This document shows positions 1 through 6,143 of a DNA stretch of 10,587 bases, piece after piece; the stretch's first letter is position 1; each line of letters begins with the position of its first letter. The notes under the pieces are model-generated. The model did no database searches. It was given only the letters and a program-made list of their open reading frames with translations, and was not told the origin of the DNA. The translations under genes were made by a program, and so were the position numbers. This stretch comes from an uncultured Eubacteriales bacterium (GTDB lineage Bacteria; Bacillota; Clostridia; Oscillospirales; Oscillospiraceae): NCBI GenBank assembly GCA_900551355.1, contig URVR01000047.1:1-10587 (forward strand), given 5' to 3'.

Positions 1-1
1 T

Positions 2-37
2 ACGTCTCGTGGGCTCGGAGATGTGTATAAGAGACAG
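2..37 (+). other. Untrimmed Nextera (Tn5) Read-2 adapter at left end
   Basis: Bases 4-37 match the 34-nt Illumina Nextera Read-2 adapter: the GTCTCGTGGGCTCGG handle followed by the 19-bp Tn5 mosaic end AGATGTGTATAAGAGACAG (19-37). The bases just before it would be the end of the i7 index. This is library-preparation sequence and not genome. Real sequence starts at 38, so the first gene is cut there artificially. Confidence 0.97.
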
Positions 38-39
38 AT

Positions 40-399
40 CTGAACCTGATCAAAAATGCTAAGAGAAGATGTGATTATCTGATCGTAGGCGTAAATACAG
101 ATGAACTTGTGGAAAGCTATAAGAATAAAAGACCTATCGTGCCATTGGAAGAGCGGGCTGAGATCGTCCGGTCTATTAAATATGTGGACGAGGTGATCAT
201 CACGAATACCCTTGATAAAAAAGAAATCTGGGATAAGATCCGTTTCGATGAAATTTATATCGGAGATGACTGGAAGGGAAATGAGCGCTGGGAGCGCACC
301 GGGAAAGAGATGGAAGCCCTGGGAGCCAGGCTGGTTTATCTTCCCTACACCAAAGATACTTCTTCTACAATGCTTCGTGAGAAACTGAAAGAGTATTAA
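40..399 (+). CDS. Glycerol-3-phosphate cytidylyltransferase (TagD-like), 5'-truncated
   Basis: The open frame runs from the adapter edge (first whole codon at 40) to TAA at 397-399, giving 119 residues. It starts LNLIKNAKRRCDYLIVGVNTDEL, the segment that in the nucleotidyltransferase fold follows the catalytic HxGH motif. Further on are RPIVPLEERAEIVRSIKYVD and, near the C-terminus, SSTMLREKL, which matches the family's second conserved STxxR/K-type motif. TagD proteins are about 130 residues, so only the first ~15-20, including HxGH, are missing. The family makes CDP-glycerol from CTP and glycerol-3-phosphate in the cytoplasm for teichoic acid or related phosphoglycerol polymers. The next gene looks like a CDP-glycerol user, which fits. 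GTG at 109 is an internal valine and not the start. A related adenylyl- or ethanolamine-phosphate cytidylyltransferase is the main alternative. Confidence 0.8.
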   Translation: MNLIKNAKRRCDYLIVGVNTDELVESYKNKRPIVPLEERAEIVRSIKYVDEVIITNTLDKKEIWDKIRFDEIYIGDDWKGNERWERTGKEMEALGARLVYLPYTKDTSSTMLREKLKEY

Positions 400-466
400 T
401 GCGGACTGATTTAGAGCCTTTTTTAAACAGGCTCTGGATTGTAATATATTAAGAAAGGTAAAATCC

Positions 467-742
467 ATGGAAAGAGCACAGAGAATTCTAAAGAAATTTT
501 CAAAAATCCTGAAAGAGCAGGGCGCAGGACCTTTGTTCACCACATTCAAAGGCTATGTGACTTATGCTTTATATGACCGCTGGAAAGTGAGACGACTTCG
601 TAAATTCCCCCCGCGTATGGTGAAAAACAGAATCCTGTTTGAGACAAATGATGATTTTACAGACAATTGCCGGGCTCTTTTTGATTATATGGTTGCAAAT
701 GGATATAATAAAAAATATGAGCATTTTTTATTATATTATTAA
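467..742 (+). CDS. Probable CDP-glycerol glycerophosphotransferase, N-terminal fragment
   Basis: ATG at 467 has a good ribosome site (AAAGG at 454-458, 8 bases upstream). The 91-residue product has a basic, amphipathic N-terminus followed, around residues 50-85, by MVKNRILFETNDDFTDNCRA and FDYMVANGYNKKYE. This resembles the start of the TagB/TagF-like CDP-glycerol glycerophosphotransferase domain, which adds glycerol-phosphate units to wall or capsular polymers. Such proteins usually have several hundred residues, and this one ends at TAA 740-742 inside an AT-rich run, just where a hydrophobic strand is expected. The last residues (HFLLYY) do not look like the family. I infer that the gene is cut by a contig join near 720-742; a natural frameshift or deletion is possible. 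It lies 67 bases after the TagD-like gene on the same strand, consistent with one operon. Confidence 0.6.
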   Translation: MERAQRILKKFSKILKEQGAGPLFTTFKGYVTYALYDRWKVRRLRKFPPRMVKNRILFETNDDFTDNCRALFDYMVANGYNKKYEHFLLYY

Positions 743-745
743 AGT
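720..745. other. Suspected chimeric join or breakpoint 1
   Basis: The glycerophosphotransferase-like frame loses family resemblance here and stops at 742 within an A/T run. Downstream sequence is unrelated (repeat-rich leader, then other genes at different base composition). The exact breakpoint cannot be fixed by eye. Confidence 0.5.
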
Positions 746-759
746 TGCCTTGCACATGC

Positions 760-776
760 GTTCACCTGCGGTGAAC
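760..776. repeat. 7-bp inverted repeat, possible operator
   Basis: GTTCACC (760-766) and GGTGAAC (770-776) form a perfect inverted repeat separated by TGC. It lies about 85 bases before the ATG at 860, in AT-rich noncoding sequence. It could be a dimeric regulator site or a small hairpin. No regulator is visible in the window. Confidence 0.5.
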
Positions 777-787
777 TCCATAATTAT

Positions 788-831
788 GTATTGCCAAAAT
801 GCAGTGAACGTATTGCCAAAACTCAGTAAAT
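788..831. repeat. 22-bp imperfect tandem direct repeat (2 copies)
   Basis: Copy 1 (788-809) and copy 2 (810-831) match at 18 of 22 positions and share an identical first 12 bases, GTATTGCCAAAA. Copy 1 ends in CAGTGAAC, which echoes the GGTGAAC half-site at 770-776. The block ends 28 bases before the start codon at 860, a position suited to regulating that gene. Function is unknown. Confidence 0.6.
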
Positions 832-859
832 ACAATCCGCTGCGTATAAAGGAATTGAA

Positions 860-1105
860 ATGATAAAAGAAAACCAGAAGCTGTTCAACCGTCTGAACGT
901 CGCGACAGACGCGGCTGCGGCTTTTATTTCGATAGCTGCGGCGTACCTGCTGGTGTTCAGCCTGCTGTACACCCCGTGCATCGCGGCGGTGGCCTCCGTC
1001 CGGCGGGAGCTGGGCGGCAAATGGGCTGTGGGCCTTGCCCTGTGGCAGTGCCTCATCGCGTGGGTGGCGGCCTTCGTAACACACGGCATTGGGCTGCTGC
1101 TATGA
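860..1105 (+). CDS. Hybrid frame: sugar-phosphotransferase N-terminus joined to FeoB C-terminus
   Basis: This 81-residue open frame has a good ribosome site, but its two halves look like different families. Residues 1 to about 30 (MIKENQKLFNRLNV, then a hydrophobic helix) resemble the start of polyprenyl-phosphate sugar phosphotransferases (WcaJ-like), which load the first sugar of exopolysaccharides onto undecaprenyl phosphate. From about residue 31 (nt ~950), LLYTPCIAAVASVRREL and a second membrane helix ending GIGLLL resemble the extreme C-terminus of FeoB, the GTP-dependent ferrous iron transporter of roughly 650-800 residues. The FeoB reading is supported by the next gene, a FeoB-associated Cys-rich peptide, whose ATG overlaps this stop (ATGA, 1102-1105). 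I infer an assembly chimera within about 940-965. The genuine feoB body is absent. A natural small two-helix membrane protein is less likely. Confidence 0.65.
   Translation: MIKENQKLFNRLNVATDAAAAFISIAAAYLLVFSLLYTPCIAAVASVRRELGGKWAVGLALWQCLIAWVAAFVTHGIGLLL
940..965. other. Suspected chimeric join or breakpoint 2
   Basis: Within the frame starting at 860, family resemblance changes from sugar phosphotransferase N-terminus to FeoB C-terminus around residues 28-35 (the YLLVFSLL stretch). Both families have a leucine-rich membrane helix here, so a short shared sequence could have misled the assembler. GC rises sharply just after this point. Confidence 0.5.
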
Positions 1106-1284
1106 ATATCTGGGATATTCTTATCCTCGCGGCGATCGGGATCGCGCTGTTCTTCGCCCTCCGCACCGCCGTTCGGAACCGAAAGAACTGCTGCGGCAGC
1201 TGCCGCGGCTGCGAGAAATGCGGCGGCTCGTGTCCGTCGTGCCATTCCGGAAAAAAGGAGGAACACCATGAAGAAACACCGTAA
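1102..1284 (+). CDS. FeoB-associated Cys-rich membrane protein
   Basis: The product is 60 residues. One N-terminal membrane helix (about residues 4-21, DILILAAIGIALFFAL) is followed by a basic stretch and a tail with seven cysteines at 30, 31, 34, 37, 40, 44 and 47 in CxxC-like spacing, then a His/Glu/Lys-rich end. This is the layout of the FeoB-associated Cys-rich membrane protein family found just after feoB in Firmicutes. The cysteines presumably handle ferrous iron or a redox step at the membrane, but the role is not settled. The start is chosen because ATG at 1102 overlaps the upstream stop (ATGA) and the helix begins right after it. The open frame extends back to 976, but that extension lies inside the FeoB frame. 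The 3' end overlaps the next gene by 17 bases, which implies translational coupling. Confidence 0.85.
   Translation: MNIWDILILAAIGIALFFALRTAVRNRKNCCGSCRGCEKCGGSCPSCHSGKKEEHHEETP
1254..1261 (+). promoter_or_regulatory. Strong Shine-Dalgarno inside the Cys-rich gene
   Basis: AAAGGAGG lies 6 bases before ATG 1268 and fixes the start of the next membrane protein, although the site lies within the 3' end of the preceding gene. Confidence 0.85.
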
Positions 1285-2137
1285 GCCCTTCCCCCGCCCT
1301 CGTGACCTGCGGGGTACCATCCGCCGCCAGCCGGTGGTGTTCGCCGTCTACCTCGTTCTGCGTCTTATCGTGCTGGGCACGCTGGTGTCCTCCGTCATCC
1401 GGGGCGAGTACGAGAGCGCGTTCATCTGCCTTTTGGTGCTGGTGCTGTTCGTGCTGCCGTTTTTCATCCAGCAGAACTTCGGCATCGAGCTGCCGTCCAC
1501 GCTGGAGATCATCATTCTGCTGTTCATCTTCGCGGCGGAGATCCTGGGCGAGCTGGAGTGCTATTTCATCACCTATCCCCACTGGGACTCCATGCTCCAC
1601 ACCACTACGGGCTTCCTCTGCGCCGCCACGGGCTTTGCCCTCATCGACATTCTCAACCGCAACAGCCGCATCAAATTTGAGCTGTCCCCCATCTACGTGG
1701 CGCTGGCGGCGTTCTGCTTCTCCATGACCGTCGGCGTGCTGTGGGAGTTCTTTGAGTTCGGCATGGACCGTCTGTTCCACATGGATATGCAGAAGGACAC
1801 GGTGGTGCAGTCCATCACCTCCGTCATGCTGGATCCCACCAACCGCAACATTCCCGTCACCCTCGACGGCATCCACTCTGTCGCCGTCAATGGGCAGGAC
1901 CTGGGCTTCGACGGGTATCTGGATATCGGTCTGTACGACACCATGGCGGATCTGTTCGTCAATTTCATCGGTGCGGTGGTGTTCAGCACCATCGGGTACT
2001 TCTATATCAAGCAGCGTGGCAAGGGGCGGCTGGCCAAGGCGTTCATCCCCACCATCACGGAGGAGGCGCCGCAGGATGCGCCCGACCCGTCCGCCGGGGA
2101 CACCGAGGCGCCGGGCGATGCGCCGGACGCCCCGTAA
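1268..2137 (+). CDS. Multi-pass membrane protein, YjdF/DUF2238-like
   Basis: The product is 289 residues with a very basic N-terminus (MKKHRKPFPRPR) and about six membrane helices near residues 23-42, 51-68, 78-97, 111-127, 141-160 and 229-248. Charged or polar motifs sit at or beside helices: HWDSMLH (105-111), GVLWEFFEFGMD (156-167) and LYDTMADLFVNFIG (222-235). These fit the DUF2238/YjdF class of membrane proteins, whose function is unknown to me. The tail after about residue 250 is cytoplasmic-looking and rich in Ala, Pro, Asp and Glu. The start at ATG 1268 follows a strong ribosome site at 1254-1261. The gene overlaps the Cys-rich Feo peptide by 17 bases, so it is probably co-transcribed with feoB and might serve metal or envelope homeostasis. 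That link is inference from position only. A strong terminator follows immediately. Confidence 0.75.
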   Translation: MKKHRKPFPRPRDLRGTIRRQPVVFAVYLVLRLIVLGTLVSSVIRGEYESAFICLLVLVLFVLPFFIQQNFGIELPSTLEIIILLFIFAAEILGELECYFITYPHWDSMLHTTTGFLCAATGFALIDILNRNSRIKFELSPIYVALAAFCFSMTVGVLWEFFEFGMDRLFHMDMQKDTVVQSITSVMLDPTNRNIPVTLDGIHSVAVNGQDLGFDGYLDIGLYDTMADLFVNFIGAVVFSTIGYFYIKQRGKGRLAKAFIPTITEEAPQDAPDPSAGDTEAPGDAPDAP

Positions 2138-2138
2138 A

Positions 2139-2190
2139 GCACAAAAATGAGCACCTGCGCGCCGACGGCGCACAGGTGCTCTTTTTGTGC
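2139..2190. terminator. Bidirectional intrinsic terminator between convergent genes
   Basis: An outer stem pairs GCACAAAAA (2139-2147) with TTTTTGTGC (2182-2190). It stacks on an inner stem pairing GAGCACCTG (2149-2157) with CAGGTGCTC (2173-2181), with one bulged T at 2148. GC-rich sequence that can pair further forms the loop. The A-run on one side and the T-run on the other give a poly-U tract in either direction, so it can stop both the plus-strand membrane gene (ends 2137) and polC (ends 2191). Confidence 0.92.
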
Positions 2191-5100
2191 TCAGAACAGG
2201 CTCACCTGGCTGGTGTCCGCCATGCCGGCGAAGGCGCCCAGCGCCTTGAGCTGCTCGATATGGGTCTTGCTCAGCTTGCTGCAGGTGTTGGCGAACTCCT
2301 CCACGGAGATGAAGGTCTTGCCCTTTCGCTTTTCCACCGTGTCCAGGGCCGCCGCCTCGCCCAGGCCGTGGACGGTCACGAAGGGCGGCAGCAGGCCGTT
2401 GTCCGTGACGACGAATCTGGTGGCGTCGGACTTATAGATGTCGATGGTGTCGAAGTGGAAGCCCCGCAGGTAGAACTCGTAGCACACCTCCAGCGTCACC
2501 ATCAGGTTCTGCTCCACATCGGTGGCGTCCTTGTTGTTTTCGATCTCCCTGATCTTCCGCTTCACCGCGTCCAGACCGGCGCAGCAGTACTCCGCATCGA
2601 AGGCCTTGGCCCGGATGGAGAAGAACGTGGCGTAAAACGCCAGCGGTTCATGCACCTTGAACCACGCGATGCGGAAGGCCATCATGACGTAGGCCACGGC
2701 GTGGGCCTTGGGGAACAGGTAGCCGATCTTGGCCAGCGAGCCGATGTACCAGTCCGGTACCTCGTGCTCCCGCATGGCCTCCTCCCAGCCCTCCTCGAAG
2801 CCCTTCTTCTTCACCTTGCCCTTACGGACGGCCTCCATGATCTTGAAGGACATCTTGGGATCCAGCCCCATGGAGATAAGGTACAGCATGATATCGTCGC
2901 GGCAGCCCACCGTCTCCAGAACGGAGGCGGTGCCGCTGACGATCAGCTCCCGGGCGTTGCCCAGCCACACATCGGTGCCGTGGGAGAAGCCGGACAGCCG
3001 CACCAGCGTGTTGAAATCCTTGGGCAGGGTGTCCATCAGCATGCCGCGGGTGAACCTGGTGTTGAACTCCGGGATGGCCACGGCGCCGGTGGGGCCGAGG
3101 ATCTCGTCGTTCTCGAAGCCCAGCACCTTAGAGGACGTGAAGATGCTCATGGTGTCCGGGTCGTCCAGCGGGATGGCCCGGGCGTTGACGCCAGTGAGAT
3201 CCTCCAGCATCTTGATCATGGTGGGGTCATCGTGCCCCAGCATGTCCAGCTTCAGGAGGTTGTCCTCCATGCAGTGGTATTCAAAATGGGTGGTGATGGT
3301 GTCGCTGCCCGCGTCGTCGGCGGGGTGCTGCACGGCGGTGAAATCCTCCACGTCCATGTCGTCCGGCACCACCACCAGGCCGCCGGGGTGCTGTCCCGTG
3401 GTGCGGCGCACGCCCACGCAGCCCTGGGTCAGCCGGTTCATCTCGGCGTTGGACGCCGTCTGCCCCCGCTCCTCCAGATACTTCTTCACCATGCCGAAGG
3501 CGGTCTTTTCCGCCAGTGTGCCGATGGTGCCGGCACGGAACACCTGGGTCTTGCCGAACATCTCGATGGCGTGCTGGTGGGCGCGGGCCTGGTATTCGCC
3601 GGAGAAATTCAGGTCGATATCGGGCACCTTGCCGCCGCCGTAGCCCAGGAACGTCTCAAAGGGGATGTCGAAGCCGTCCTTGATATATTTCTCGCCGCAC
3701 ACGGGACACACCTTGTCCGGCATGTCCGCGCCGCAGCCGTAGCTGCCGTCGGTGATGAACTCCGTGTTCTTGCACTTGGGGCAGCGGTAATGGGGCGGCA
3801 GGGAGTTCACCTCCGTGATGCCCGACATGTACGCCACCAGACTGGAGCCGACGGAGCCTCGTGAGCCGACCAGATAGCCGTTTTCCAGACTGCGCTGCAC
3901 CAGCTTCTGGGCGGACATGTACACCACGTCGTACTTGCCCAGGATGCTTTTCAGCTCCACGTCCAGACGGTCCACGATGAGCTGGGGCGGCTGGTCGCCG
4001 TACAGCGCGTGGCACTTGTCCCACACCATGTCGTGCAGCTCCTGCTCGGAGTTCTCCAGACGGGGCGGGAACAGCTGGCCCGGCGGCAGCAGCTCGATGT
4101 CCTCGATGCGGTCGGCGATGCGCCGGGGATCGTCGATGACCACCTTGTGGGCCGTCTCCGGCCCCAGGTAGGCGAACTCCTCCAGCATCTCGTCGGTGGT
4201 CTTGAAGTAGATGGGCAGCGGCGCGTCGGCATCCGGGAACTTCTTGCTGGCCAGCAGGATGTGGCGGTACACCTCGTCCTCCGGCTCCTGGAAGTGCACA
4301 TCGCCGGTGGCGCACACCGGCTTGCCCAGTTCCTCGCCCAGCCGGACGATGGTGCGGTTGAACTCCCGCAGCTCCTCCTCCGACTGGACATCGCCGTTGC
4401 GCAGCATGAACATGTTGTTGCAGATGGGCTGGATCTCCAGATAGTCGTAGAACGACGCGATGCGCTTCAGCTCCGCCCAGTCCTTGTGGTCGGCCACGGC
4501 GCGGAACAGCTCCCCCGCCTCGCAGGCCGAGCCGATGATCAGTCCCTCCCGGTGGGCCGCCAGCTCTGTCTTGGGAATAGTGGGCACACGCTTGAAATAC
4601 TTCAGATTGGACGCCGAGATCAGCTGGTACAGGTGCTTCAGGCCCAGCTTGTTCTTGGCCAGGATGATGATGTGCTTGGGGAACCGGGACTTGCTGCCTC
4701 TGGGCCGCAGCTTCAGCATCTCGCCGTTGATCTGCTGCAGGCTGTGGATGCCCAGTTCATTTTCCATCTTCTGGAAAAATGGAACGAGCATATAGCCCAC
4801 CATGGCCGCGTCGTCGGAGGCGCGGTGGTGGTTGAAGGCGGGCAGGTCCAGATGCTCCGCCACGATGTCCAGCTTGTACTTGCCCAGCTCCGGCAGCAGG
4901 TTCTGCGCCAGAATGAGGGAGTCCACATAGGTGGGGTCGAAGTCCAGCCCCACCTTGCGGCAGCCCGCCCGGATGAAGCTGATGTCGAACTCCGCGTTGT
5001 GGGCCGCCAGCGGGCGGCCGTTCACGAATTGCAGGAACGAGGTCAGCGCCTCCTTCAGCTGGGGCGCGTCCGCCAGCATGGCGTCGGTGATGCCGGTGAG

Positions 5101-6132
5101 GCCGATGATCTCCGGCGTCAGCCGCCGGTTGGGGTTCACGAAGGTCTGGAACCGCTCCGTGATCTCGCCGTTCTTCAGCACCACCGCGCCGATCTCGGTG
5201 ATGGCCTCCCGCTCCACCTTCAGGCCGGTGGTCTCGATGTCGAAGCACACGATCTCGTCGGCGAAATCCTGCTCCTGGGAGCCGTGGACGGCGATGCGGT
5301 CGTCCAGATTGTTGACGAAGTAGCCCTCCACGCCGTAGAGGATCTTGATCTTCCCCTTGCCCGCGTCCCGGGCCTTGGGGAACGCCTGCACCGTGCCGTG
5401 GTCGGTGATGGCGATGGCGGGATGGCCCCACGCCGCCGCCTGCTTCACCACCTTGCCCACGTCGGTGAGGGCGTCCATGGTGCTCATTTGGGTATGGAGG
5501 TGCAGCTCCACACGCTTCTCCGGAGCCGTGTCCTGCCGCCCCTGATGCTGGATGCGCTGGATGCTCACCGGCTGGAGCTGCACGTCCTTGCCGTCGAAGG
5601 TCAGCGTCAGCTTGCCCTGCACCCGCAGCCACATGCCGTCACTGACGGCGCCGCCCAGCACCCTGGCCTCCTTCTCGTCCATGTATTTCCGCACGGACAC
5701 GGAGCCGTGCTCATCGGTCATGTCGAAGTTCAGGCACCACTGGCCGGGCCGCCGGGTCTCGTAGCACTCCATGCCGAAGACGCGGCCCTCCACCACGGCC
5801 ATGCCCATTTTCAGGTTCAGCTCCGCGATGGGGATGACCTTGCCCTTGATCTCCTTGCCGTACAGCAGGTCGCTGCCGCCCTTGCCCGCGGCCTGGGGCG
5901 CGGAAAAGCGCAGCTGCACCCGGCGCAGGTCGTACTGCTCCGCCAGCAGATGCTCCAGCGACTTCACCGCCGCGTCCGGCACCGTCTCGCTGCTGACGGC
6001 CTGCACCTCGATGGTGCGGGCCTCCCGGTCCAGTACGCCGCCGGTCACATAGGCGTCGTGCAGCAGCAGACGCAGCTGGCGCGGCGCCTGAAAGCTCTCA
6101 AATAATGTAAAAAACGGTAACTTCTCCGCCAT
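2191..6132 (-). CDS. polC: DNA polymerase III alpha subunit, PolC type
   Basis: The product is 1313 residues, the Gram-positive replicative polymerase with built-in proofreading exonuclease, acting at the fork with the sliding clamp. In order: N-terminal domain (1-~95), OB-fold region (~100-195), and a PHP domain beginning RVELHLHT (207-213) that is split by a DEDD exonuclease. The exonuclease shows DIETTGL at 298, HNAEFD at 378-383 and HHRASDDA at 435-442. The polymerase core follows, with GSRGSVGSS (757-764), a zinc-binding cysteine cluster (784, 787, 800, 809, 812), catalytic PDIDLNFSG (837-845), HPGG (915-918) and PKAHAVAY (1141-1148). A C-terminal region follows, ending SQVSLF. Bacillus PolC is about 1430-1440 residues. 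The PHP motif comes about 120 residues earlier here, so part of the N-terminal region seems absent. ATG 6132 has AAGGTGAG overlapping the ispG stop, implying coupling. It is the last gene of the operon. Confidence 0.97.
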   Translation of the reverse strand: MAEKLPFFTLFESFQAPRQLRLLLHDAYVTGGVLDREARTIEVQAVSSETVPDAAVKSLEHLLAEQYDLRRVQLRFSAPQAAGKGGSDLLYGKEIKGKVIPIAELNLKMGMAVVEGRVFGMECYETRRPGQWCLNFDMTDEHGSVSVRKYMDEKEARVLGGAVSDGMWLRVQGKLTLTFDGKDVQLQPVSIQRIQHQGRQDTAPEKRVELHLHTQMSTMDALTDVGKVVKQAAAWGHPAIAITDHGTVQAFPKARDAGKGKIKILYGVEGYFVNNLDDRIAVHGSQEQDFADEIVCFDIETTGLKVEREAITEIGAVVLKNGEITERFQTFVNPNRRLTPEIIGLTGITDAMLADAPQLKEALTSFLQFVNGRPLAAHNAEFDISFIRAGCRKVGLDFDPTYVDSLILAQNLLPELGKYKLDIVAEHLDLPAFNHHRASDDAAMVGYMLVPFFQKMENELGIHSLQQINGEMLKLRPRGSKSRFPKHIIILAKNKLGLKHLYQLISASNLKYFKRVPTIPKTELAAHREGLIIGSACEAGELFRAVADHKDWAELKRIASFYDYLEIQPICNNMFMLRNGDVQSEEELREFNRTIVRLGEELGKPVCATGDVHFQEPEDEVYRHILLASKKFPDADAPLPIYFKTTDEMLEEFAYLGPETAHKVVIDDPRRIADRIEDIELLPPGQLFPPRLENSEQELHDMVWDKCHALYGDQPPQLIVDRLDVELKSILGKYDVVYMSAQKLVQRSLENGYLVGSRGSVGSSLVAYMSGITEVNSLPPHYRCPKCKNTEFITDGSYGCGADMPDKVCPVCGEKYIKDGFDIPFETFLGYGGGKVPDIDLNFSGEYQARAHQHAIEMFGKTQVFRAGTIGTLAEKTAFGMVKKYLEERGQTASNAEMNRLTQGCVGVRRTTGQHPGGLVVVPDDMDVEDFTAVQHPADDAGSDTITTHFEYHCMEDNLLKLDMLGHDDPTMIKMLEDLTGVNARAIPLDDPDTMSIFTSSKVLGFENDEILGPTGAVAIPEFNTRFTRGMLMDTLPKDFNTLVRLSGFSHGTDVWLGNARELIVSGTASVLETVGCRDDIMLYLISMGLDPKMSFKIMEAVRKGKVKKKGFEEGWEEAMREHEVPDWYIGSLAKIGYLFPKAHAVAYVMMAFRIAWFKVHEPLAFYATFFSIRAKAFDAEYCCAGLDAVKRKIREIENNKDATDVEQNLMVTLEVCYEFYLRGFHFDTIDIYKSDATRFVVTDNGLLPPFVTVHGLGEAAALDTVEKRKGKTFISVEEFANTCSKLSKTHIEQLKALGAFAGMADTSQVSLF

Positions 6133-6135
6133 TTT

Positions 6136-6143
6136 CTCACCTT
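6136..6143 (-). promoter_or_regulatory. polC ribosome site overlapping ispG stop
   Basis: On the minus strand, AAGGTGAG lies 3 bases before the polC ATG and shares bases with the ispG TAA (6144-6142). Ribosomes finishing ispG would end on the polC initiation site, so polC translation is probably coupled to ispG. Confidence 0.75.

Larger units (their letters stand above)
743..859 (+). promoter_or_regulatory. AT-rich leader before the 860 start, with ribosome site
   Basis: This noncoding stretch holds the inverted repeat at 760-776 and the tandem repeats at 788-831. A Shine-Dalgarno AAAGGA at 848-853 sits 6 bases before ATG 860. I see no convincing -35/-10 pair with normal spacing. The line 781-840 is about 35% GC, far below the sequence after ~950. 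Confidence 0.4.

Noticed and set aside
109..399. GTG 109 as the start of the cytidylyltransferase
   Set aside because: Family-like sequence continues upstream in frame to the adapter edge at 38-40.
413..435. Hairpin AGAGCC/GGCTCT between the two left-hand genes as a terminator
   Set aside because: The stem is only six pairs with an 11-base loop and no T-run follows on the plus strand. The next gene is in the same pathway, so termination here is unlikely.
639..863. 74-codon plus-strand frame across the 740 region
   Set aside because: It overlaps the better-supported 467 gene, crosses the suspected join, and has no recognisable features.
2176..3864. 562-codon plus-strand open frame opposite polC
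   Set aside because: It is the antisense shadow of GC-rich polC. It is rich in His, Gln, Val, Leu and Gly with no domain motif, and the opposite strand encodes an unmistakable polymerase.
4009..6105. 698-codon plus-strand open frame opposite polC
   Set aside because: It has the same antisense composition artefact (His/Leu/Val/Gln-rich), no ribosome-site logic, and lies over the exonuclease and PHP domains of polC.
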